Source: Blepharisma stoltei (lineage: Eukaryota; Ciliophora; Heterotrichea; Heterotrichida; Blepharismidae). From it: a stretch of DNA of 64,000 nt. The DNA is taken from contig CAJZBQ010000062.1 of assembly GCA_914767885.1 (NCBI GenBank), positions 682,001 to 746,000 of the forward strand. The letters are read 5' to 3'. Position 1 is the stretch's first letter. Every line of letters starts with the position of its first letter. Positions 10,447 to 23,200 of this stretch are shown here, one piece after another. Below the pieces are notes generated by a model. The model did not search any database. It was given only the letters and a program-made list of their open reading frames with translations, and was not told where the DNA came from. The position numbers and the translations under genes were made by a program.

Positions 10447-10591
10447 TAATTATAACAATATGGAAGCTTAAAGAGATACGTAATAAAGACACAGAGAGTA
10501 AAAGTGAAAATTAGGTCACCAGTAAAAATTTTGGAAATTAATTTTACATTAACAATGGGATGATGCTTTTTAAGTTAATATTAATTTCTAA

Positions 10592-11151
10592 CTCCCCCCC
10601 CATCCTTGATCGAACGACTCGCCATCGTTCGATCAAGGATGGGGGTTAAAAAAAATTATTTTGGGAAAAAAATTTTATATATAAAATGAAAAAGATATAT
10701 ATAGATTTTTTTTATTTACTTTAAATAAGAGGGTTAAGAGTATTTAATAATTATTTTTACAGCAAAAAATTGAATTAATTTCATAAAAATACCAATTTTT
10801 AATATTTTGATTTATTAGTTACCCTTTTAAACTGTATAAATTTTAATTTAAATTAAATATTTTTTTTAAAATTTTAAAGAATCTCTATTTTATTAGATTA
10901 TTGAGCTTTTAAGCCTATGTTGATGTCTAAATCACTTCGGATGGTTGATTTCGCAGCTTTCTGTCGTCTCAAAGCTCTGAAAACAACTTCATTAGGCACA
11001 TCTTCCAAAGCATTTGATAACTAATATTTTTTTATATATATATAAAAATTTGCATGATATGAAAATCGTTCGATCAATGATGGGGGTTTAATTTCCCCAA
11101 TTTTTAGGAATTTTACAGTCAATCGTTCGATCAAGGATGGGGGGGGAGTAA
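10592..11151. mobile_element. Family B MITE/IES (560 bp)
   Basis: TAA on both sides, with CTCCCCCC and GGGGGGAG ends like family A but a different repeated motif, CCATCCTTGATCGAACGA. At the left two inverted copies form a hairpin around CTCGCCA. At the right two direct copies (ATCGTTCGATCAATGATGG and ATCGTTCGATCAAGGATGG) are about 45 bp apart. This is the family A plan in mirror image with unrelated motif sequence. AT-rich core, no transposase frame. It is intergenic, so excision cannot be tested by a reading frame. Confidence 0.85.
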
Positions 11152-11518
11152 GTAATTGTATATAAAGCTAAGTTTAAGAATGATTTTTAAAAGAAGTTAA
11201 GAAGAGTACTCTAATGTAAAGCGAAATTTATATTTTCATAGGATTTTAGGCTGACTGATAAATATATAGATATCAAAAGTGCATAGAGTTAGTTTTTTAA
11301 TGACAATTGCTCAGCTTATTGACATAATTCTTTTAAATTTCACGATTATAAAAGAAACAGTAATTTATTATAGAATTAGTGTTTTTATGTTTTAATTATT
11401 TTATGATATTAAGGTTAAATATCTAAAAAATTATATAGCTACATTAGATTCCTTTTATGATGCTTTGAACAATCCCTCGATTAATTTTCTTGAGGGCAAT
11501 TAAAGGCATTTTTATTTA

Positions 11519-11794
11519 CTCCCTCCCTTTAAATTGGAACAATATTCGCTTTTCAATAGGAAAATTTTAAGATGAAAGTATTAATTGTTATAAAATTAGA
11601 TTTGATAGGCAAAGTGCAATAGAATACTATTTTAATAGTATTTACACTGGTAGATTATTTTTTATTTAATTAATTATAAAATAATTAAAATTCAAAGTAT
11701 TAATTAATATTATTTTTAAAAATGTTTTAAAAAAAAATTAATTCCCTCTGAATTGGAATAGGATTTTTTGTGCCAATTTAAAGTGGGGGAGTTA
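11519..11794. mobile_element. Family C MITE/IES (276 bp)
   Basis: TTA on both sides. The left end is CTCCCTCCCTTTAAATTGG followed by AACAA. The right end is a hairpin of CCCTCTGAATTGGAATAGG and GCCAATTTAAAGTGGGGGAG. Same general plan as A and B with a third motif, CCCTTTAAATTGGAAC. Non-coding and intergenic. Confidence 0.78.
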
Positions 11795-12058
11795 AGACAC
11801 AAAAATTTAAATCAAATAAATCGAATTTATTAATAGCTGATTAACGATTCAATAAGGACATTGTAGTGTATTTAATGACAGCAAGCAAATTTTATATTCA
11901 TAACGCTGGCAATTTAAACTTATCTTATCATTTATTATAAATTTGCAGAACTTGTGCTATTATTTATTGTTTTTGTGCATTAAATTTTTATTCAACAAGT
12001 TCTTCTTATCATTCAAATGATGATGGCTTATTCTTCTCATATTAAATAATTTCATAGC

Positions 12059-14231
12059 ATGTCCGCAACAGCAGAGCTTGAAAAATACATAGAGCAGTTC
12101 AAAACTGGCTACAAAAAATACGTTCCAAGCGAAGACACTTCTTCAATGGCGTCTTCAATCGACACTGATGAGTTGCTGACCCCCCTCCCAAGTGAACAAA
12201 ACCATTGGAAAAATCCCTATTTTTTGGGTATGAACCCACCTTTTGTGAACGAACAACAATTATTTTAATATAATTTTTTTTTTTGACATATAAGAGATAA
12301 TTATTTAGAAATCTCCAGCTTGCATTTTAAAGCATAAATTAAATTAATTTTTACGAATTAGAATATTTTTAAATTTTGAAAAAAAAAATTACCATAAAAT
12401 TATATATATAAATTGTTAAAAAAAATAAATTAACCCTTTCTTATTCATGGAGGGCGGAGTAAGTGAGACAAGCTCAGACTCATCATCAATTGATGCATAT
12501 AGTTTCAAGGCAAAAAAGACTGATAAAATTAAAACGCTATCAAGTCTTAAGAAAAAGAAGAAAAAATCTGTCAAAGTCATTAACAAGCCCTCATACTTGA
12601 AGCCTCTTCATACAACCCCGCTAAAAATAATAAACGAAGAGGAAGAAGACCCAGAAAACAGAAGAATTAACTATAATTTATCTGAGTTTATGCCAAGACA
12701 ACTTCCTTTTGACATCAGCAAATATTTGCCTCAATCTGAAAGCCAGCGACAAGCAAAAATCAAAGAAATCATTGCGTCGCTAGATACAGAGAGCGAAACG
12801 ACATCTATTTGCAGCTCTATTGACACTGAAGCTCTTCTAAACAGTTCAGACGAAGAAGAAGAGGAAATCCCTTCCAAAAAATTTAGCCTAGCAAAAACCG
12901 CAGGTACTTCTACTCACTTAAAGTCTTATTCAATCAATTCATATCCTTCAGTTTTAAATTCAAAACCAGAAATGTCCTCAATTCTGAATCCGAGAATGTA
13001 CTCGTCTAGCATAGACATAAAACAATCAGGAAATTTGCCACCTAAAAGCAGCTATAAGTTAGGCTATGATACTTTGCCACTATCTCAGAGCGACCCAGCG
13101 TTCAAAAATCAGATGAGTTATGATGGGAAAACGATGAGAAGGAGCGAGCTTAATATTCAAAAAGCTAATGAATGCTCAGTTATTCCTAGAAGGCTAGATA
13201 TCTCAACAAACTCTCTGAGTATATCTCCAATTTCCAGCCAAAACTTAAAATCAAATGCAGCAAAGTCTGCATTAGCCAAAAGCGAAATCAAGCCTTCAGC
13301 ATTTTTAAATAGCATAACCGAAAGCACTCAAAGCTTGTCATACTCTAACTCCTTCAGTAAGTTAACTTTATGCACCTGCATACTCAAAGGAAGCCTCTAC
13401 TCTCATTTTAGCAATTGTCAACGAGTACAAGTAAAAGCTGTTATTCCAGACAATATCCAGTTTTCTACTACAAAAATTAAAAAATTTGGCATGGTAGAGT
13501 CAATAGTGCTAATTCAAAGAGAAATAAGAAACTTTTTGTCTAAAAGAAAATTGAAAAAAACGCAGGCAAAGCAGCCCCTTTATAAATCTTCGCCTTCTAT
13601 GCCACCACGATCAATCCAAACTCCTCCTCTTTCTGCTTCAGTAATTCCAACTAGATCACTCCAAGCTTCACAAGCCTTTTCTGCGTCCTCAATCCCTCAG
13701 CCTCGATCAGCCCAGCCATCTTCATCATCAATCCCTTCGCGGTCTGCCCAGACTCCTCCTCTTCTTACATCCTCTATGCTATCAAGGACATCCCAAGCTG
13801 CTCCTATTTCTACCCCTCCGATTTCCACTCCTCCATTAAATTCGGTAAACGAAATAGAAAAAGCAACACAAAGTTTATATCAAGCAATCGAAGAATTAAA
13901 ATCGTTAAAGCAAAAAGGAACAAGCTCCCCAGGAAGCTCTTCTATTAATAGCTCGTTTTCACTAACTGAGTACAATCTAAAAAACCTTCCTAATTTCGGC
14001 AGCAAAGCTTCTTCAGTGAAGAGATATGTAGAGACTCCCAAATCCCCTTCAATTTCTTCTAGTCACAAAGAAAAAGAAAATAACGCACTAGATACTCCAA
14101 TATCAATAAGGGACGAAATCCCTGATGACAAAGTTTCCTCACATAGCTCTAGCATCCCTGATGACATAAGTGATGTCAATACTGAAGAGCTGTTAAATAG
14201 CACGTTTTCAAGCATTTCCAGTGCCCTTTAA
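12059..14231 (+). CDS. Ser-rich low-complexity protein, interrupted by MITE
   Basis: About 630 residues after removal of the decayed family A copy. The first exon (MSATAELEKYIEQFKTGYKKY... to SSIDTDELL) joins ETSSDSSSIDAYSFKAKK in phase. The short motif SSIDT-(D/E)-(E/A)-LL recurs at about residues 34, 125 and near the C-terminus, perhaps a repeated docking peptide. A possible IQ-like segment (IVLIQREIRNFLSKRKLKK) lies near residue 385, followed by Pro/Ser-rich repeats (RSxQxPPxSxSxxPxR). Mostly disordered; the family is not recognised. A calmodulin-binding or cytoskeletal role is speculative. Confidence 0.82.
12180..12462 (+). mobile_element. Family A MITE/IES, copy A4 (283 bp, decayed)
   Basis: Left end CCCCCCTCCCAAGTGAACAAAACC then the usual spacer (ATTGGAAAAATCCCTATTT) and second motif ACCTTTTGTGAACGAACAA. 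The right end has lost its hairpin (TTATTCATGGAGGGCGGAG). The flanks are TGA at left and TAA at right, so the repeat is no longer identical. Joining to leave TAA gives ...DELLSETSSDS..., in phase. Confidence 0.8.
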
Positions 14232-14286
14232 AGTAAGCTAAAAAATTATGAAATTAATAATTGAAATTAGTATCTAATAAATGTAA

Positions 14287-17200
14287 TTATATAAAGCCAA
14301 ATCCTTCCTTTCCTTCACTACAAGCCAGCTTGAGTTTTGAGCGGAGGATTTCTTTTGATGGATACTCTGGCAGATCCAGTTGGTTCATGCAAGTGTGAGC
14401 TGTAGGGAGACGGTCGGTGTCCGTGAAACTTTTATGGATTTGGAAGAGTTGGATGCCGCCCATTCCTGGAAGAGATTTAAAGCCTTCTAATGGGACTTTG
14501 CTAGAACCTGTCACGAATTGCAAAAACTCAGCTCGCTCTTCATGTGAGAATTCTTCAAGGACTTCCCAAAACCATACTATCACAGGCGTTGTTTTCGTAT
14601 AATTATGGTACTCTGTATTTGCTTTGAAATCTTCAATATCAATTTCCGGCAGCCCAGAAATTAGCAATTCCAGCTCTTTGCTATCAAAAATTGAAATCAG
14701 CTGTTTTGGTACGATTTCATAGAACCCTTCCAAAAACGCATTTATTTGTTTCAAAATATTTTTTGTCATTTTCATATGGCAAAGCAACTTGATATATTCC
14801 ATTTTATTGGCTTCGGTGACCCTTATGGTTTTCCCTCCTGGAATTAATTCTTTGACTTCTAGTTTGCCGAACTCCTCTTCTTCTAAGGCAAAGTAATACT
14901 CATGAAGGTCACTGTCATTTAAGTTGATTCCTAATAAATATTTGAGTGACTTATAGAAATCTGGATCCAAATCCTCCATGTCTTGGTAATTAACCTGCTG
15001 CCCAAGGATGTGCTTATAAAATGACCTGGTAAAATAAAGGTCGAGGGAGTAGCCATCACATATTGCTTTCCCTATGATTCTTCCTACAAAATTGAAGAAG
15101 TCTAAATGCTCAGAGTTTATATAGGACATTGAGTTTGGTTGGAATGCGACTGCGTTTGCTGATGGGATAAAGAGAGCATAGTTAGCTAGTTAGTTAGTTA
15201 GTTTTTAAAAGGCCATACGTGGGCGAAACCAGCGGACCTCAACACCTCAGCTCGAAAGACGACTCTAGGTCGGGTTCTGATGCGACCATACTCCCAGGCC
15301 CGACGCCATCTTGATTTCTGTTCAAAACCACCTGTCCAAGGGATCAGCTCCTTTGGGCAGAGCCACTTCTGTCTGAGTGCCCCGATGGTCCCGATGAAGG
15401 AAGACCATGTGGTAGGAAAAACCTGTCTAGCCCATCTGGCAGGGACAGGGAAAACCTTCGGGGGAGAAATAAAATTCCCTTTTCGGCACGGCTTCCCCAC
15501 AACTGAAGGCCTACTTATGACAGGAATGAGACTGTATATTCAGTTTCATCAGCAATGGGTCCTACCAGCTCCATAGGAGGTGCGCCTCGGAATCCAATTT
15601 CCGTCAACGTCACCATTTTATTTCGAGCATAGTTAGGGTTAAACATCTCACGAGCTAGCAAGGTGTACCATTCTCTGGTCAAGCCACCTGCATCTAAGCC
15701 TTCTTCTCCAATAAATTGGACTCGGAGTTTTCCATACATTTCGTTAGGGTTTCTGACTTTCAGTTGGTGGAAGCTATCAATAAATACATGAGCTCTTCTT
15801 ACGTGAAGCTTTATGCTTTCATAACCTTGCTCTAAGCGAAGTTTACGGATTTCGGCTAAGAAATAATTTCTTTTTATTTTTTGCACACGACAATTTAGTG
15901 TGCAATATTTAAAACTTTGTAACTAATTTTTATATAAAATAAGAAATTAATTTGTAAGGCCTTTAAGGCATCTTCCTGAAAGAGATTATTTTCAAAGTCA
16001 AGAAGTGATGGGAATCGGGTTATCAAAGAATGGAAAGTGTCATTCAACAAGCTCGGATTTTGCTTGACCAATAAGTTGATAAACTTGCGGTTTTTGTCGC
16101 AAAATGTCTGGAATGCCTCTCCTCTACTCCCATCCATGTGATAAATAAAGAATGTTTCAATAACTGGGAGCAGTTTGCTTAATGTTGGGTTTGTGGTGCT
16201 TTCTAAGTCAGATTCTAAAGTTGTTATTGAGTTCAGCACATCTGTAAGTGGCCCCCACAACCCTTCTAGCCCTTCCGATTTCCCTGAAACGCTTCTTAAG
16301 ACTGTGCACAACCTTAAGAGTTGCAATTCCTTAATCCCTGTCCTTGATGTTTCATTCCTCTTCAGCGATTCTGCTATTTCTTCTCCAAGAACTTTTACCT
16401 CAGTGTTCAGTGCTTGTTCTATATGAACCCGGTTTTCTTCATTTTGTGCCAGTTTGGTCACAAGATCCACGACAACTTTGACTGTCGCTTCATTCAAGCT
16501 TTTATAGCTTAAAAGGCTGCACAGCTGGCTTATTGCGAACTGGTCTATTTTCTGAACATTTGTTCCTTGCTTGTCTACTATTGCCAAAATTAAGTTAATA
16601 AGGGGAGTCAAATGACTGCTGCTTGTCCTGAATAGCTGCTGCTCAACTAGCTCTATAAGGGAATGGAAGCCTCTGATGTCATCATTTCCTCTGATACTTT
16701 TAATCAAAGGAAGTCGGAACTTGGAAGAAGATGATAGGTCTAAAGAAACCTTAGGATTCATCTTGGCAAGGTGTTGCAAAATGTCAAGGATCCTGCCAGA
16801 TACAACTGCATATACTTGGTTGTAGTTCTCTATAAGAGAATCCGACCCATAAAGCTGTCGTGGCGGAAAATCATCTCTGGGCGTTATCTGCAGAAGTAAA
16901 CTAATGAGACCGTCAAGCATTTTATGACGATTTGGCTGTTGTGCTGATAAGTTAAGCATCAATGATGCGAAGATATCGCGGTTTACAGGATTTGCTATAT
17001 ATAAGCACTTAAGCAAAACTTCTAAAAAGCTGTCTTCCACTTGTATGAGAGAGTTGGCAAGCTTGTCGTCAGCAACTACTTCGGAAATAGCTTTTCCTTC
17101 TTCTAAGGATGGAGGCCTGTGCTGTTGGGCTTGGTTGCGTTCCATCATGAAGTTTTGTCGATGCTGTCTTATACTGTAATTAATTGAATTTTACTACTAT

Positions 17201-20200
17201 TAAAAATCCTTGCAATAATGCTTAAAACGACTTGTCCAAATTTTTATAAAAATCAAGGATACTCTTTCTTGCAACATTCTAGCTTCAGCTATAAACTCAG
17301 GTGGCAATGATGCAAGAAACTCATCAGTTGCAGTTAATAGCACTTCTCTTCTCAGATCTGGAGCTAGAGACGCTACGAAGGCTGCATTATCCATTTCTTC
17401 AGGTGGTCTATTAGCTGCTCTCTGCTGCTGCATTACTTCCGCCCTTAAATCAGGAGGCAGAGCATCTAAAAAGTCATCGTCTGCGTTAGCATTATTTTGC
17501 CTTGCAGGTGGAGCTCGATACTGAGCTAAAATTTCGGAGCGAATGTCCTCAGGCAAGGCTTCTAGAAATGCAGGATCAATTCCTTCAGGGACAGCTGAAG
17601 GGTCACTTGGAGCTTCTCCATTGGGAATAGCCGCTTTGGCCTCTTCCTCTATATGAGGCTCACTCCCCCCCCCCTCCGTGAGCGAACAAAAAAATTTTGT
17701 TCACTCACGGAGGGGGGGGTTAATTTTTTTTTTTAAAAACAATTTATATATAAATTTTATAAAAAATATTTTTTTTTCGAAATTTAAAAAAAATCCTAAT
17801 TTGCAAAAATTGGGAAGCAAATATTAATTTAATTTGCAAAATTTATGTTTTTAAAACGCAATTTGTTTAAAATTAAACAGAATTAGCTCTAGATTTCATT
17901 ATACTAATTATCACTTATATAGCAAAATTTTTTTTCTATTAAAATTTTTTCTATTAAAAAAATATTTTGTTCACTCACGGAGGGTGGGTTTTTGGTCAAA
18001 AAATGGCGATTTTTCTAATGGTTTTGTTCGCTCACGGAGGGGGGGGGGAGTCAGGCGATTTTTGTTCTTCATGAGGGATTATTTCTATGGGATTCACATT
18101 TTCTCCAATTATTAATGCAGGGATACTCGGCTCTCCTTGTTTTATTTCTTCTGGGATAGATTCGTCAAGATGCATAGGAGGGATCACGATTTCTTCGTGG
18201 CCTATTGAGAGTTCTTCTTTGCTTTCTTCTGGAGACGATAATGACTCCATTTCTGCAATAAATTCTTCTGCATTTGTGGAGAACTCTTGGGCAAGCTCAT
18301 CTAAGACGACAGTATCAAGCTCAGGAACTAGTCTGGGAGGATTTCTTTCTATTGGAGCTTCTCGTGGCTGTGCTCTGTTTCTATTGAGCAAGACCTGTAT
18401 GAATTCTTCATTTGAGGAGTCAAAGTCTCGCAGCAGCTGCATTATCTGGGTTGGGTCTTCAAATTCTCTGAGCAGTCCTCTCGCTTCTCTTGGCTGGTAA
18501 ATTGCGCTGCCATCTTCAGCTTCTTGCTGAAAAGCATTTTCCAGTATATGTCTTTCTCCTCTGTTATGATCTTCTCGTCTACCTGCAATGCCAGGTCCCC
18601 ACTGTCTTCCAGGTTCAATTTCTTCATCCTCAACAAAATCGTCTGCCCAAAAGGCTTCAGTATTATGACTTTCCAGTACCATTCCATCTAGTGCTTCCTC
18701 TTCTTCTATATGATCACTTTCATCTTCCACTAATTCTTCCTCATCTTCCTCCTCTTCCTCTTCTTCCTCTTCAATCTCAATTTCAATCTCTTCATTTCCT
18801 TCATTTTCACCTGAACTAACTGAGTTGTTTTCTTCTATTGGGTAATTTTCGTCCTGCTGTGGGAGCTCTTCTGCAGCTTCATCTAATTCTTGAGAAGGTT
18901 TAGATAAGTGTAATATGAAGTTGATGTTGTATCTGGTCAACAACTCAAGTGGTGCCAAAATTAGATTCAAAATTGATGCAGCTTTTCTGAAGTTTAAGTC
19001 AACTTTCTTGACGGTCTCTGAAAGAAGCCGCACCATACTTATTTGGTCAGAAACCAATAGCTTTGCGATTTCTGCAGGGTTGGTAGTAACAAAAGGAGAT
19101 TTAGACGACTCACGAAGCAGCTGCATAATAGTAATAGAGACTGTTCTCACAATGCTCATAGATTTTTCATTTTCAAACCAAGGCTTCTTTACCTGCTCTG
19201 TAAACATATCACGAAGCTCCCTGAAAATTCTTTTTCTCGCTTTGAGTATTGAATTATTATTTTCTAGTAAAAGCAAGTTGTGGAGATCTGCAACTGGAGT
19301 GTTGGGATGCCTATGGGTCTGCTTAAATGTCAGCACTTTTAGGAGTTTTGTAGTTGTTTTTATCCAACTTTGATAAGTTTCAGGAGAAATGGACTGATTC
19401 GTGCCTGGCTGATTAAAAATTATTCGGGTTTCTGTTAGCTGTAAAGTATATCGGAAAGGGATGAAATTTCTAACTAAGTGGGTTAGAAAAGGTTTTGAGG
19501 TTTTTTCTGCGCACAAAGGATCTGATGCTGTTAGGGTCAAATCAAAAAGGTTTTTAATGAGAATTGGATAGCATTGAATTATGTCAGCCATCAGAGAAAC
19601 AATATGCTCAGTTCCAAGAATCATGTCAGATTTCCCGATTTGTTCGTCTTCATATGCTTCTGAGAGGGCAGTTGAAAGGATTTCTATAGTTTTCCACTTT
19701 TCAGCTGTGATGTCTTTCCGGTCTTTTTTTAATTTCACAACAACTGTTTTTTCTTTTTTCATTATCACGCACATATTATCCATAGCGTGCTGGAAAATTT
19801 CTTTGCTCCGGTTAGCCTGGGATTTGAAGTTTTTAAGGAAAACATCTAGCTGAGGAGTTCCATTAAGTGCCTGTTGTATAGCAATTTCAAAGGTAGCCTG
19901 CAAAATATAAGGATCCTCTGAGAGCTGCTTAACTAAGTTGAAATAGCTGGTTAATAGCGCTTTTCCTCTTGGTTCTGGCTTCGAAATTGTAAATGTGAGC
20001 AGTGGCAGCAATCCTCCCTCATCTAAAAATATTTTTGCACATTCAATATTGGCAGTAAGAGAAGTTAGTAGCTGTATTAGCAGCACTACTTCATTTTGAT
20101 CTAAAATTGGTCCTTTTTCTTTATTTACTTTTACAAACCTCGCCAAAGTGAACGTTAATTCAGCTTTGCCAGTTTCCCCAAACTTCACGAGTATATCAGC

Positions 20201-23200
20201 AATAGAAAATAAATAGCCTATCCAATGATAATTTTCTTCACTTATTTCAGGCTCATCACAGAGTTTTTGGAGAAAATTCACTGCGTGCTCACAGAAGTTA
20301 TTCCCTTTGATAATTTCCAAAATATCTGCTGATTTCGACGATAAGACTGAAAGAACTTGCAAGGAAGCGCTAAATTGCTCAAAAGTAGCTGGGATTTCAA
20401 ATAGCTCTAAATTTGTCATTCCTTCAGTCACGTCTTTCAGACTCCCTACTTTTAGCTTCTCATTTGCAACATTCCCCACTAGGGAAAGAAGCATAAATGC
20501 AATATCAGCATGTGGAGCGTCTGCTTTATTGCAAATTTTCAACAGAATTTCTCCTACTGATGCACTCATAGATGGAATAGCTGGAAGAGAATTTATCAGC
20601 ATTTGGTGGAGATGTTCAAAATTAATAGAGATTGTAGGTGATTCTTCTTTTGGAGGCGGAGGAGCTAGATCATTGGCTTCAGGGTGGTTGAAAATTCACT
20701 CCATTGCTAATTCAATGCTGGATGCGCCTGTATGAAGAAGAGCTTGACGTGCGACGTTTTCTGGGAAGCCCATTTCGACGAGCTGGGTTGTGGTGGAGTT
20801 ATCCACTTGAGGAGCCTGCTCTTTTGACATGTCTGAAAGCTGCTTTAAGACTTCTAAAACAGACTTCGCGAAAGCATTAGACACAATTCCACACTCGAGG
20901 AAGTTAAGATTCTTTATGCAGGTGAAGACAGAGTTTTGCATTTTTTTGACAACTTCTTTGGGACCGTCAATATTTAAGGCTTTCAGAACAGCTGAGCCTC
21001 CAGAGCCTGCATATTTTCCACTCACTAGTCCTTCTAAAGCTTTTCCTGAAAGATTTCATAATATTTGAAGCGAGTTCACTAAATCATATGGCAATTTCTC
21101 TTCTCTATACAGCTTAAACGAAATCTCTTTCAGCTGATACACAAACTTAAATATATTTTCCAACCCTCCTGCTTGTGAAAAGGCCCATAATGTCGAAGGA
21201 CTTGACCCTTGTTCATGCAGCAAAATTTTCAAAATATCAGAAAATTGCAGACAGAAATAATAAGCCTGTGCTTGATCTGTGTTGTTTAGATTTAGCAATG
21301 ATGTCAAGTCAGCCAAAATATCACCCATAACTCTACTGATTTTCACTCCAACCTCTTCAGAGACGCTTTGTCTGCCTCTTGTGCTTGGTATTCTTGTAGC
21401 AAACCTGAACAGCCTCCTCACAGAAAGCTGGCAAGTGAAGTAAAAATTCTCCTCATAGCTCTTCATTTCAGCGTTTTCTATGTTCTGGATGTCAATTAGC
21501 ATGTTGAATTTATTTGTGAACTTTTCGTTGGATTTGCTAAATGCTGAAAGTCTGGCTTGTTCTGCTATTAAAAGTCTCATATAATAGGAAAGCCTATTAA
21601 GGGTGTTGCAGAGCTCATTAATGTTATTGGTGACTCCAGTGCCGTATTGGAGGACAAGTCTCGTCATTTCGACGTAAGAGTCAGTTGCAGTCAAGATGAA
21701 CATAAATTGGGTTTTTAGGTCGTCAGTGACATGGCTGATATCTGAAAGCGTTTTTAAGTCTCCAATTATATCTTCCATTTTCCCTAATTGCTGATTCAAA
21801 GCTTCCAAAACTTTTCCAAGAACAATTGGCGTCAAATTTACAGGAATCGATTTAAAGCATGTCAAAACTGTATGAAACTCATTACTATAAGTCAGTGGCA
21901 AAATGGGCAGCCTAAACAGCCCCAAAAACTCTTCTAAGCCTCCATTGTCTAAGAACCCTCTTATCAAGTCAGTTGAATAGTTAAAGAGCATCGCTAGCAG
22001 TCTGCCTATATTGGTAAGCTGCGTAAAAAATGACTCTTTTGCTGATAAATCGCATGATCTCAAGTTATAAATCAGCTGAATGCATCCTTCAACAGCTTTA
22101 TCTCTGATCCCAGGGACAATGGTCATTAGCTCCTGCAAACTTTCTCCTATTCCTACAGCTACATCATTTGATAGCACACTAGTATCAATTGAACCAAGGG
22201 CTTGTAAAATTCTTGAAATCGTGCTAAATCTTTCTATTAATTGAACGCCTTCAGCCTGCAGAGATATTTGACATAAAAACCTGGTGATCACTCCCATAAG
22301 TTTGGAATTTGGGGGCAGTGTTGTTTCTAAGCTGTTAAAAAAAGCAACCAAAGTGCCGTCTGCTATCCATTCAGCAACAATAGGGACTTCTCCGATTATT
22401 GTATTTAAAATTTGAATAGCTGGTTCATATAAATCAAATCTTTGCTTTTCAAATAATTTTTTCAGTGACTTTATCAAGCCAGCTTCCAAAATTTCTCTAA
22501 CTTCTTCTTGTGCAGCTCCAGGTTCTGCTTTGGTCAACACAATTTTTATTACCCTTATTCCCTCATTTATTTACTGAGCATGATTTTTTACTCGCAAAAA
22601 GATGGCCACTTAAAAGAAATTATTCAAATATTTAAATATTTGAAATGAAATAATACGATTTCAGTTTTAAATGCTACTCAAAATTAATTAAATTAACTAA
22701 TAATCATATATCAAATTAAAAAAAATATAAAATATTTTTAATGATGGAAGATTTTTTTTAAAATAAGCATTTTCCAATTTTTTCGCTAAATAAGGAGAGT
22801 CAGCAATGGTCTTAATAATGCAGCTCTTGTAGTCTCTGTCGGTATAATATCAGCAGTAAAAGAGTAGAAGCAGTCTTGAGGGCTCGTCAATAGCTCAATT
22901 TCGTTATTAGTTAACTGAAGAACAGTATCGAGACCATCTAGCTCTCTAAACATATCAATGGAATGCGATATGAGAACAGTCAAAATTCTGGTGGCCTTTG
23001 CCATTGATGTTAAAGAGTATCTATATGTGTTATTTTCAGGCATTTTCAGCATAAGTAGCAATGATACTATCATACCAGGCACATGAGAAGAATCTACTCT
23101 GTACTTATAATCAGCAAAAATACTGGCTAAGTGTAAGACTCCGTCAATAAAGTCACTCGATCTAGCTGTTTCTGTGATTATCAAGGCTGGAATAGGGTAT

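Larger units (their letters stand above)
10447..12058. other. Intergenic region holding two MITEs
   Basis: About 1.6 kb of AT-rich DNA between the ADP/ATP carrier and the Ser-rich protein gene. It holds one family B element and one family C element; between and around them I see no credible gene, RNA or strong secondary structure. It includes the upstream regions of both flanking divergent genes. Confidence 0.7.

Noticed and set aside
18087..18819. Plus-strand frames opposite the E3 ligase
   Set aside because: Mirror frames of the acidic tract; no start context or domain.
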